From: Anaerolineales bacterium
GTDB lineage: Bacteria; Chloroflexota; Anaerolineae; 4572-78; J111
Assembly: GCA_020634855.1 (NCBI GenBank)
Contig: JACKAU010000007.1
Span: 310,001 to 374,000 of the forward strand
Length of the DNA stretch: 64,000 nt
Reading direction: 5' to 3'
Made by a program: the position numbers and the translations under genes. Positions 45,960 through 54,407 of this stretch are shown in pieces; the stretch's first letter is position 1, and each line of letters opens with the position of its first letter. The notes under the pieces were generated by a model, which made no database searches, was not told the DNA's origin, and saw only the letters and a list, made by a program, of their open reading frames with translations.

Positions 45960-46643
45960 ATGAACGTAATTATTGTCGGTGGCGGTCACGTCGGCGCGCA
46001 TCTGGCTGCGCTGCTATTATCGCAGGGGCATCAGATCAAGGTCATCGAACTGCACCCGCACGACAACGCCACCGCATCGCACCATTTACCCGCCGAGATC
46101 TGGCTCTACGGCAATGGCGCCGATCCGGATATATTGGAGTCGGCCGGCATCTACAAAGCCGATGTGGTGGCAGCCGTAACCGGGGCCGATGAAACCAATC
46201 TGGTTATCACCAGCTTGGCCCGGTTTGAGTTTGGCGTACCCCGCGTGGTGGCTCGCGTCAATCACCCCGGCAATGCTTGGCTGTTCACCGCTCAGATGGG
46301 CGTCGATGTGGCCGTCAATCAGGCCGATTTGATGGCGCATCTGATTGCCGAACAGATGTCGCTGGGGGATATGATGACCCTGCTGAAGCTGCGCAAGGGC
46401 CAGTACAGCTTGGTTGAGGAGAAAGTTCACCCGACCAGCCTCGCCGCCGACCGGGCCATTTGCAATGTCGATTGGCCCGCCGAGTGTGTACTGTCGGCCA
46501 TTATCCGGCAGGGACAGCTCATCATTCCTCGGGGCAATGTCGTGATTAAACCGGCCGATGAAGTACTGGCCGTGGTCCATTCGGCTCAGGTGGCTCGATT
46601 GGCGGCGTTGTTAGGCAAAACAAGGGAGACCGATGGAACCTAA
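45960..46643 (+). CDS. TrkA-like KTN/RCK domain protein 2
   Basis: This 227-residue protein is a second, diverged KTN plus TrkA-C protein, opening VGGGHVGAHLAALLL and ending with a TrkA-C domain (LAADRAICNVDWPAECVLSA). It starts 14 bp after the first with TAAGGAGG. Two adjacent KTN genes recall the two-subunit arrangement of some Ktr/Trk systems, where heteromeric rings sense ADP/ATP or NAD. The pairing with a P-type ATPase instead of a TrkH subunit is the odd feature. Confidence 0.88.
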   Translation: MNVIIVGGGHVGAHLAALLLSQGHQIKVIELHPHDNATASHHLPAEIWLYGNGADPDILESAGIYKADVVAAVTGADETNLVITSLARFEFGVPRVVARVNHPGNAWLFTAQMGVDVAVNQADLMAHLIAEQMSLGDMMTLLKLRKGQYSLVEEKVHPTSLAADRAICNVDWPAECVLSAIIRQGQLIIPRGNVVIKPADEVLAVVHSAQVARLAALLGKTRETDGT

Positions 46644-46699
46644 GGGTTGAAAAAAGACAGTTCAATGCTGGGGATGACTTCAATGGCTAATGCCTGGAC

Positions 46700-46956
46700 C
46701 TAGGGGGCTTGTAAAACTCGTCTAACCCTTTCGGTGAGATTGCGGATGGTGAAAGGTTTCTGTAGAAAATTAACGCCTTCATCTAAAACGCCGTGATGCA
46801 CAATGATATTGTCAGTATAGCCTGACATATAGAGTACTTTGAGATCAGGCCGCACAACCACCAATGACTCATAAAGCTGGCGCCCATTCATAGCGGGCAT
46901 AATGACATCGGTCAACAACAGATGAATGACCGCTTCAATAGCGGGCCGCCACCAGC
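46700..46956 (-). pseudogene. Response-regulator receiver fragment
   Basis: The frame encodes the second half of a receiver domain: phosphorylation site LTDVIMPAMNG, switch LYMSGYTD and FLQKPFT with the conserved Lys. The first third, with the acidic pair, is missing, and no start codon is in a suitable place. It follows the hybrid kinase (end 46964) by 7 bp and resembles the receiver found at the end of such kinases, so it is probably the leftover of an old tandem receiver or separate regulator. Confidence 0.6.
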
Positions 46957-46963
46957 CCTGGGG

Positions 46964-48847
46964 TTATGAATGTCGCGAGGATTGCAATGCTCGATGCAGG
47001 GTCTGGGCCAAAGCACCGAATTCAGGCGGTTTTTGAACCCTCTCAATAACCCCTTGAGCTAACAAGGCCTCAAGGGATGCTTGCTGAGGATAGCCTGACA
47101 AGATAATGACTTTTACGTGGGGGGCTTCCGCTTGCAACGCCTGAAACAGCTCGATCCCATCCATCTCCGGCATGACCAAATCGGTCAGCACTACGGCGAT
47201 GCGGGCTTGGTTGGCGCGATAGACCGCCAGCGCCTCCTGGCCGTTGGCCGCGCTCAGAGTTTGGTAATTGAGTTTCTCTAGCCGGCGAGTAATCACGTTC
47301 AAAACAGCCGGGTCGTCCTCCACCACCAACACCACTTCCCCTTGGCCTTGAAGCTGCTCCGGCGCGACTACAGGGGTCGACTCGACCTCCGTGACCTGGC
47401 CCGGCGGGAAATATAGGGTGAAGGTGGTGCCGGTCCCCACCCGACTCTCGACGTCGATGTAGCCTTGGTGCTGCTGGATAATGCCATATACCTGAGCCAA
47501 CCCTAAGCCGGTTCCCTGGCCAATATCTTTGGTGGTAAAGAACGGCTCGAAAATGTGCGGCCGAATGTCCGGCGAAATCCCCACGCCGCCATCGGCCACG
47601 GTCAGACGCACCCACTCACCCGGCCGCAGTTCCGGAGAAGGCGGCGTCTGATCCGGTTCGAGGTAAATGTGAGCCAGACGGAACTCGATCAGCCCACCCT
47701 CCGGCATGGCATCCCGGGCGTTGACGGCCAAATTGGTCAGCAGTTGTTGCAGTTGGGTGGGGTCGGCCTCAATGACGCATGGTTCCGACGCAAGCTGCAG
47801 TCCGATGCGGATGTTTTCCGGAATGGTGCGCTTCAGGAAGGAACAAGTGTAGTGGAGAAAATCACCCAGTTCAATCAACCGGGGTTGGCGAAGGGATTGA
47901 CGGGTGAAGTCTAAAATCTGGCGGATGAGGTGGGTGGCCCGCTCCCCTTGCCGGGCGATGGTCTCAATGCTGTACTCGCCGCCGGGGCTAAGATTTTCGA
48001 CCTCCAGCTCGAGCAAAGCGGCGTGGCCGGCGATAACAGTCAGAATGTTGTTGAAATCGTGGGCAATGCCCGCCGCCAGTTGGCCGACCGCGGCCAGCCG
48101 TTCCTGGCGAACCACCTGTTCCTGCGCGGCCTTTAGCTCGGCCAGGGTCTTTTCTAACTGGGCATGGCTGGCTTGTAAGCGGTCTTGGGCCTGGGTGCGT
48201 TCGTCAATCTCCTGCTGCAGCCGGTTGCTTGTTCTGATCAAGGCCGCCGTCCGCACCGACACCAGCACCTCTAGATTGTTGCGGTATTGGGCCAGCGCCG
48301 CCTCCAACTTTTTACGAGCGGTGATATCGATCATAACGGTTCTGATCTGGGGGATGCCCTTATTCAAGTCCATCGCCGGCGTGCTTTCCAGTTGGACCTT
48401 AAAGGGCGAGCCGTCGACCGAGATCAATCGCAGTTCGCTGGTTTGGGGGGCCAGGGAGGTCATTAAGCGGCGGAGATGCAGGTAAAATTTGTCCCGGTCG
48501 GCGTGAGCCACATATAAAGTGAGATTTTGGTTCAGTAAGGCCGGACGCTCCACGCCCAACTGGGCCGCCCCGGTCAGGTTAGCCGCCAGGATAGTTCCGG
48601 CCGGATCCAGGGTAAAGTAACCGACCGGCGCCGAGTCGTACAACACCCGATATTCCTCGCGGGAGATCTCAAGCTGCTGCTGCGCCTCGCGCAGGTCCTG
48701 GTTCTGGATTTCCAACTCGACTTGATGAATGCGCAGTTCTTCGATCACCCGGGTCAGATCGGGGGCCGACGGTTCGGGGCTATCGGCGGAGATAGTCTCA
48801 TCGAGCTTCTTTTCCGCTCGGCGGCGCAAATCTTCGAAATCGGCCAT
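46964..48847 (-). CDS. Soluble PAS-histidine kinase-receiver hybrid
   Basis: This is a 627-residue hybrid sensor kinase. An N-terminal coiled coil (20-65) leads into a PAS domain (about 65-180; YDSAPVGYFTLD), a second coiled coil, then the HisKA domain with H263 in GIAHDFNNIL. HATPase_c has N (NLAVNARDAM), DGGVGI and GTGLGLAQVYG boxes. The receiver domain (about 500-625) has phospho-Asp in LTDLVMPEMDG. No transmembrane helix, so it senses an internal signal. It lies downstream of the CheB-CheR-PAS gene on the same strand, past 900 bp of repeats, and such kinases are often partners of CheBR-PAS proteins. Confidence 0.9.
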   Translation of the reverse strand: MADFEDLRRRAEKKLDETISADSPEPSAPDLTRVIEELRIHQVELEIQNQDLREAQQQLEISREEYRVLYDSAPVGYFTLDPAGTILAANLTGAAQLGVERPALLNQNLTLYVAHADRDKFYLHLRRLMTSLAPQTSELRLISVDGSPFKVQLESTPAMDLNKGIPQIRTVMIDITARKKLEAALAQYRNNLEVLVSVRTAALIRTSNRLQQEIDERTQAQDRLQASHAQLEKTLAELKAAQEQVVRQERLAAVGQLAAGIAHDFNNILTVIAGHAALLELEVENLSPGGEYSIETIARQGERATHLIRQILDFTRQSLRQPRLIELGDFLHYTCSFLKRTIPENIRIGLQLASEPCVIEADPTQLQQLLTNLAVNARDAMPEGGLIEFRLAHIYLEPDQTPPSPELRPGEWVRLTVADGGVGISPDIRPHIFEPFFTTKDIGQGTGLGLAQVYGIIQQHQGYIDVESRVGTGTTFTLYFPPGQVTEVESTPVVAPEQLQGQGEVVLVVEDDPAVLNVITRRLEKLNYQTLSAANGQEALAVYRANQARIAVVLTDLVMPEMDGIELFQALQAEAPHVKVIILSGYPQQASLEALLAQGVIERVQKPPEFGALAQTLHRALQSSRHS

Positions 48848-48890
48848 GATTCGTCCTTTCGGCTAGATAACTCAAGGTGCTATCCTGCCC

Positions 48891-48984
48891 GACCTTTAGG
48901 GTTTCGCCTCTGATTTTGACAGGAATTGGCATTAAATAGCCAAATTTGGGTCGGGATAAGACCCTTTCGGAAACCCTAAAGGTC
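48891..48984. repeat. Inverted repeat with 15-bp perfect arms
   Basis: GACCTTTAGGGTTTC (48891-48905) and its exact complement (48970-48984) enclose a 64-bp loop. It lies 44 bp upstream of the hybrid kinase start and may be a dispersed hairpin. Confidence 0.75.
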
Positions 48985-49112
48985 TTTTTCCCACAAGGTG
49001 GCAACTCTCGTCCTTCAGCCTGGCCTGCCCTGAGCGTCGTCGAACGGGTCGCTCGAAATGACGCTAACGACTGAGGTGTTACTTGGGTTGGATATTGATA
49101 ATAAGGTTCGTA

Positions 49113-49165
49113 GGACAAATCGCTGATTTGTCCGAATGGGGCCAAGTCAGCGACTGGCCCTACGG
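49113..49165. repeat. Palindromic repeat pair
   Basis: GGACAAATC-GCT-GATTTGTCC (49113-49133) is a perfect 9-bp inverted repeat. It is followed by ggggccaagtcagcgactgg, which can form a second weaker stem. It belongs to the same family as the TAGGACAAA palindromes elsewhere. Confidence 0.7.
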
Positions 49166-49189
49166 TTACGGCTTGGAATGATTCCTTCC

Positions 49190-49510
49190 CCGCCGAAAAA
49201 ATGGTTCCGATGCTTAAAACGACCTCTTCCCCGCCTAAAATGACCCTTTACCATTCACCGTGAGGCCTTCCCCACCTAAAACGACCCCTTCCCAGATTGA
49301 AACGACCCCTTCCCCGTCGGAAAAATGGTTCCGACGGCCAAAATGACCCCTTTACTGCTTGAAAAATGGTTCCGATCGTCCGCTAAGTCATTCCGACCGC
49401 CGCTAAACCGTTCCGACCGCCGCCGAACCGTTGCTACCGACCGCCGAACCATCCGTACCGCCGAAAAACCATTCGTACCGACCGCCGAACGATCCGTACC
49501 ATCCGCAGTG
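49190..49510. repeat. Degenerate tandem array of about 21-bp units
   Basis: Units such as aaacgaccccttccccgtcg, aaaatggttccgacggcc and aaccgttccgaccgccgccg follow each other with a period of 19-23 bp for about 15 copies. Sequence drifts gradually from a C-rich half to a GCC/TTCCG-rich half. No gene is supported here. Confidence 0.75.
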
Positions 49511-49529
49511 CGGTCTCCCTTGAAAATAG

Positions 49530-49588
49530 CCTCACCCCAACCCCTCTCCCTGAGGGAGAGGGGAGTCGCGCCAGCGACGGGGTGAGGG
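49530..49588. repeat. REP-type hairpin, copy 1
   Basis: A C/G-rich element with the core ccctctccctgagggagagg and flanks cctcacccc and ggggtgagg forms a hairpin. A copy in opposite orientation lies at 54081-54143. Confidence 0.8.
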
Positions 49589-49655
49589 TAAAACACGATT
49601 TTCATTGCCGGTATCGTCTCAAGTGAGACTGTCAGACTCCTCTGAAAATGGGTTT

Positions 49656-49681
49656 GTAGGACAAACTTAAGTTTGTCCTAC
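49656..49681. repeat. 26-bp perfect palindrome (TAGGACAAA family)
   Basis: GTAGGACAAACTT and its complement match the core of the palindrome after rpoC at 14920-14953 exactly. Confidence 0.85.
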
Positions 49682-49741
49682 GGAATTTTCATTGTCGTTG
49701 CTGTACCGACGTTCTGTCGCACTCCCTTGAAAATAAAGGCT

Positions 49742-49788
49742 CGTAGTCATCGCTAAAGCGATGACATAGCCCTAAAGGGCTTACTACG
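49742..49788. repeat. Dispersed hairpin overlapping the 3' end of the CheB-CheR-PAS gene
   Basis: CGTAGT and ACTACG close a 47-bp element with two small inner stems (catcgc/gcgatg and agccct/agggct). The frame of the CheB-CheR-PAS gene runs into it and ends there. Confidence 0.65.
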
Positions 49789-52700
49789 AACGATAAGGCA
49801 ATTTTCATTCTCCCCTTGTTCCGTCACATCCTCGATGGCCAGCAAAATTTGGTCGGCTTCCCCTCGGGCCGGTTCAGGCGACGGGCGTTCAAGCGCATCG
49901 TCCGCCGGCCGATGTCCGGGAAGTCGTACTCGATATCATACTGTTCGATAATGCTGTTTGGGGATAATCTCTTCCAACAGTTCGCGCAGTTGGGGAATAT
50001 CCCACTGCCGGTTACCCAGTTCATAAATCAGGTTACCTTCCGTCTCCTGGGGCGTGGCCTCAAAATGACGATAAAAAGAAGCATTGGCCGTGACCACATG
50101 CAGCGTGTCGTCCAAAAGCAGCACGCTTTCGTGCAGCGTGTCGACAATGTTGCGCGCATAATCCCGTCCCTGGCGCAGCTCCTCATTCAGCCGGCGTAAT
50201 TCGGCTTCGACCTGCTTTTGCGCCGTAATCTCGGCAAAGGTCAGCACCACCCCTCGATGACATTTTCCAAAGTGCGATAGGGGATGATGCGCATGTTAAA
50301 CCATTTCCCGGCTTCTGTTTCAACCTCGCGTTCGACCGTATTCAAGGTGCTGAGGACATGTTTCAAATCCTGATGCAGGCTCTCATCCTTAAAGTTAGAC
50401 ACAATATGGTTGAAGGGACGGCCTCGATCCGTGTCGATCACATTGACAATTTTGGTGGCCGCCGGGGTAAATCGTTTGATCTTTAGCCCGGCATCCAGAA
50501 AGATGGTGGCGATGTCCGTAGCCGACAGCAGGTTGTGGAGATCGTTGTTGGCCCAGCGCAGATCCAGGTTTTTCTTCTGAATTTCGGTATTGGCCGTCAC
50601 CAGTTCTTCATTGACCGAGCGCAGCTCCTCCTGCGAGGTCGTCAGCTCCTCGTTGGTGCTTTGCAGCTCTTCATTGGACGATTGCAGCTCCTCCGCGAAA
50701 GACCGATGTTCTTCGTTGGCGGTTTGCAGCTCCTCGATGGCATTGCGCAGCCGGCTTTTGGCGACGGCTAACTGCTTGTTCAGGTCCTGAAGCCGGCCGT
50801 CCGCCCCATCATCCACCGGAGCCGCCGGCGGTTCAGCCGGCTCGTCGGGGGGTGGGCCTCGGCCGGGGCCTCCTTGTCGATAATGATCAGGGTCAGGGGC
50901 TGGTCTGGGCGGTCGCCGACCGGTTTAACGATGATATCCACAAACTGTTCATCGCCATTGGTCTTGACCCAGACCCGCCGGTGGGTGACGCTCTCATTTT
51001 GGGCCAGGGCGAAGCGGATGGCCGAGGGCAAGTGTAGTTCTAATCCCGGCCGGAGCATGTCCATAATATTGAGCCGGGCTTCGCCGGCCGCCAATTTGAG
51101 ATAGCGATCGATCCGGCCGTAGGTATAGAGAATGTTGTAGGCGGCGTCGATCAAAATCCCGACCGGTTCATAATGCTCCAACAGCGACTTTTCCAGTAAG
51201 TCGCGTTGGCTGCCTTTGGCCGGCCCACGGGCGCCGTTGGGATGGTCCGCCCCAGCCGAGGGTGTGGTCGGAATGATGAAAAACTCCATATCCGGTGGCA
51301 GTACAGCCTGAGAGCCGCTGCGCTTAAAAATGCGCCACTTGCGATCAACGCCAGTATAATGGTCGGCAAAATCGCCAATATTTTCCGAGGAGCCCAAAAA
51401 CAGAAAGCCGTCGGGGTTCAAGGCATATTGAAACAGGGCCAGCACCTGGCGCTGGGTTTCGGTTTTGAGATAGATCAGCAGGTTACGGCAGCTAATCAGA
51501 TCCAATTTGGAAAACGGGGGGTCTTTGAGAAGATTTTGGTCGGCAAAGATCAGCATCTCTCTGATTTCGGATTTGAGTTTATAGGTCTGATCCTGCTTGA
51601 TAAAATAGCGCTTGAGGAAAGGTTCGGGCACATCGGCGGCAATTACGCCGGGATACTCACCCAAGCGGGCCTTCTCAACCGCGATCGGGTTGATATCGGT
51701 GGCAAAAATTTCGATCTTGAGGCCGGGCATGACCTCCTGCTTATAATCGTGAATCAGCATGGCCAGGCTGTACGCTTCCTCACCGGTGGAACAGCCGGGC
51801 GCCCAGACCCGCAGCGGCCGCCCTCGGGCCGCTGCTCTAACAGCGCCGGAGGACCTTGGTTTTGATGACCTCAAACGCTTCCGGTTCTCTGAAAAATTGG
51901 GTCACGCCGATCAGGATCTCCTGATAGAGGCTGGTCAGTTCCTCCGGCTCCCGGCGCAGGTAGTCAACGTAATCAGCCAGGTTGCTCAGTTTGTGGACGG
52001 CCATCCGTTTGGAAATACGCCGGAAGAGGGCGTTGGGCCGGTAGCGGCTAAAGTCAAGTCCGGAGTCGGCCCGCAGCAGCAAAAATATTTTGTTGAGCTG
52101 ACCCAGCGTTTTCTCGTCGAGCTTGGCTCCCTCCACACTGAAATCCGTTTTTGCACATAACCGACCAGGGCCGGCGGCATATCCGCCGGGGCCCAGAACC
52201 AGATCGACCAGGCCGGTATCGATGGCGCTGCCGGGCATACCGTTGTACTCGGCGCTGTCGGGCGTTTGGGCGATGACCAGGCCGCCCTGTTCCGAAATGG
52301 CCTTAAGCCCCAGGGCGCCGTCGCTGCCGCTGCCGGACAGGATAATACATGGCGCGGGGACCTTGATCATCGGCCAAATGGCGAAAAAAGCTATCGATGC
52401 AATATGGCCGGTTCTCTTTGAGTCAGCTCGAGGAGCTGCAAGCGGCCGTTGAGAATGCCCAATTCGCGATTGGGCGGAATGACATAGACATGGTTAGGCT
52501 CGACCAATGTGCCATCTTTAATCTGGGCGACCGGCATGCGGGTATAGTTTTGGAGCAGTTCGCTCAAACTGCTTTTATGATGGCGCATCAAATGCATGAC
52601 CACCACAAAGGCCAAGCCGGTGTCCGGCGGGGTATTTTTGAAAAACGTTTCCAGGGCAGCCAGCCCCCCGGCCGATGCGCCCAGGCCCACGATGATCGGC

Positions 52701-52875
52701 GAGGTGTTGGCTGGCTGGCGGGGGGTTCGGTGGGTAGTTGGTCTACTTTTTTAGAATCCGTTTCAGCCGGGATATCCACCGGTTCGGCGGGGGGATCGGT
52801 CGCTTCCGGTTCGGGGTGGTTCTGATCCGAATCTTGGCTGTTGGGTGGGGTATGGTCTTGGTTTGATTGAGTCAT
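49753..52875 (-). pseudogene. CheB-CheR-PAS hybrid, interrupted by about nine frameshifts
   Basis: The pieces line up in the order of a CheB/CheR fusion. They are an acidic start (52875), CheB methylesterase (GLGASAGGLAALE; IILSGSGSDGALG), CheR methyltransferase (WAPGCSTGEEAYS, DINPIAVEKA, SCRNLLIYL), a long coiled coil (ELQTANEEHRSFAEELQSSN), and two PAS domains. The intact product would have about 1040 residues and couple methylation, demethylation and sensing in a two-component system. Reading frame changes are needed near 52722 (G6 run), 52395, 52350, 52170 and 52130, 51835, 50850 (G6), 50260 (C4), 49968 and 49857; most fit a missing base in a short homopolymer. The last frame ends inside a dispersed repeat at 49753. 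Either a decayed gene or a badly called stretch. Confidence 0.75.
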
Positions 52876-53064
52876 AAGCTCTGCCTCCTCAGAGCGAAGA
52901 ACTTGCTATGGCGACATTGACAATAGGGTTGATTGATTTTGAGGGTTCAATATGGGTAAATTAGGGGAGAGGTGACGCGATAGTTATCGGCAAGCGAGAT
53001 AATGACCATTATAACACAGCCCAGCACGACCGCCTATTTTTTTTTTTTTTGAATTTGCTGAATT

Positions 53065-53150
53065 AAAAGGTGACAGTCACTTTTTGCCGAAAATAAACGT
53101 TCGTTTGGCCCAAAGAGATCGATATATCCACCGCTAAGTGACTGTCACCT
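53065..53150. repeat. Inverted AGGTGACAGTCAC repeat pair upstream of the ABC genes
   Basis: AAAAGGTGACAGTCAC at 53065-53080 and AAGTGACTGTCACCT at 53136-53150 are inverted copies 55 bp apart. The same core makes the hairpin at 41142. A run of twelve T precedes them (53039-53050). Confidence 0.75.
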
Positions 53151-53307
53151 GGGCTCAATAAACCCCCAAAATAAACTCTTTAATAAACTTTTGGACACTG
53201 ACTCGCGTAGAGTTTACTGATACACTGGGGGTAGAGTTGGTAAGGGTTTAGCTGTCAGCATTCAGCCGTCAGCTTCATCACGAATTATTGAGAACAGGAG
53301 ACTAACG

Positions 53308-54045
53308 ATGACAACCAATTCCACGAATAACACCATCATTCAAGTCAAAGATATCGTCAAAAAATATAAAGTTGGCGACAACGAAGTCACCATTCTCAAA
53401 AGCATCTCGTTTGATGTCCACCGGGGCGAGTTTGTCTCGATTGTTGGGCCGTCGGGCAACGGCAAATCGACCCTGCTCAACATGATCACCGGCATCGACC
53501 GGCCCAGTGCGGGCGACATCACCGTCACCGGGCGCGATGTCAACAAAATGAGCGAGAACCAACTGGCCGGCTGGCGCGGCGAAAATGTGGGCATCATCTT
53601 CCAATTCTTTCAAATGCTGCCGGCGTTGAGCTTGCTGCAAAACGTCATTCTGCCGATGGATTTCGCCAACAAATACACGCCTAAAGAACGCAGAGATCGG
53701 GCCATGTCCCTGCTGGAACTGGTCGGCCTGGCCGATCAGGCCGAAAAGCTGCCCAGTATGGTCTCCGGCGGCCAGCAGCAGCGCGCCGCCATCGCCCGCG
53801 CCCTGGCCAACGATCCGCCCCTATTGGTCGGCGACGAACCAACCGGTAACCTTGACAGCCGCACCGCCGCCGAGGTGTTCGATCTCTTCAACCAACTGGT
53901 CGATCAGGGCAAAACGATGATTATGGTCACTCACGATAAAGAGTTGGCCCACCGCGTGCCGCGCCGCATCGAAATCGTCAACGGCCGCATCGCCAGCGAT
54001 GATTATCTGCGCCAGTCGTCGCAGCCGGTGGCCGTCGCCAATTAA
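53308..54045 (+). CDS. ABC transporter ATP-binding protein, MacB/LolD-type
   Basis: This 245-residue ATPase has Walker A GPSGNGKST, Q-loop FQFFQMLP, signature SGGQQQRAAIARAL, Walker B LLVGDEPTGN and the H-loop MVTHDKEL. The NLDSRTA stretch after Walker B is typical of the LolD/MacB group that powers FtsX-type permeases. ATG 53308 follows ACAGGAGACT. The permease gene lies 362 bp downstream with a small gene and repeats between. Confidence 0.95.
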   Translation: MTTNSTNNTIIQVKDIVKKYKVGDNEVTILKSISFDVHRGEFVSIVGPSGNGKSTLLNMITGIDRPSAGDITVTGRDVNKMSENQLAGWRGENVGIIFQFFQMLPALSLLQNVILPMDFANKYTPKERRDRAMSLLELVGLADQAEKLPSMVSGGQQQRAAIARALANDPPLLVGDEPTGNLDSRTAAEVFDLFNQLVDQGKTMIMVTHDKELAHRVPRRIEIVNGRIASDDYLRQSSQPVAVAN

Positions 54046-54080
54046 AGAATGGGCAATTTACGCAGTTCAAGATTTATTGC

Positions 54081-54143
54081 CCCCTCACCCCGTCGCTGAC
54101 GCGACTCCCTTCTCCCTGAGGGAGAGGGGTTGGGGGTGAGGGG
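54081..54143. repeat. REP-type hairpin, copy 2
   Basis: This is the reverse-complement relative of the element at 49530-49588 (cccctcaccccgtcgctgac at one end, ggggttgggggtgagggg at the other). It lies in the gap after the ABC ATPase gene. Confidence 0.8.
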
Positions 54144-54159
54144 CATTTCCGAGGAGGTT

Positions 54160-54357
54160 ATGATGTATTGTTTGTTCGTGTGTACAACGAAAAATGCTTT
54201 AAATCTCAACCCGTTTGTCTCTCATCTGGTCCCGGCCCGGTCCAAACCGGCTGCGTTGAAATCGGAATCGAAACAAGCGGTTAAACTAGAGCCTTTCATC
54301 CCCCTCAACGACCAGCAGTTGCTCAACCTGTACCGGGCCATCGATTTTTCGGGATGA
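54160..54357 (+). CDS. Small protein of unknown function in the ABC operon
   Basis: A 65-codon frame starts at ATG 54160 (or 54163) behind GAGGAGG, a strong ribosome-binding site, and ends 50 bp before the permease gene. The predicted product (MMYCLFVCTTKNALNLNPF, later PFIPLNDQQLLNLYRAIDFSG) has no clear membrane helix and is not recognised. Position and ribosome-binding site support translation, but no family is known, so it could be fortuitous. Confidence 0.4.
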   Translation: MMYCLFVCTTKNALNLNPFVSHLVPARSKPAALKSESKQAVKLEPFIPLNDQQLLNLYRAIDFSG

Positions 54358-54407
54358 ATATCAATTGATAATTGACAATTGATAATTGATAATGTGAGGT
54401 AAACTCT
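54358..54407. repeat. Low-complexity aattgataattg repeat before the permease
   Basis: Forms of aattgataattgacaattg repeat several times just ahead of the GTGAGG ribosome-binding site. It resembles the 40372-40436 gap. Confidence 0.65.

Noticed and set aside
49325..49585. Plus-strand ORF of 86 codons
   Set aside because: It lies wholly in the 21-bp degenerate array and REP hairpin and has no independent support.
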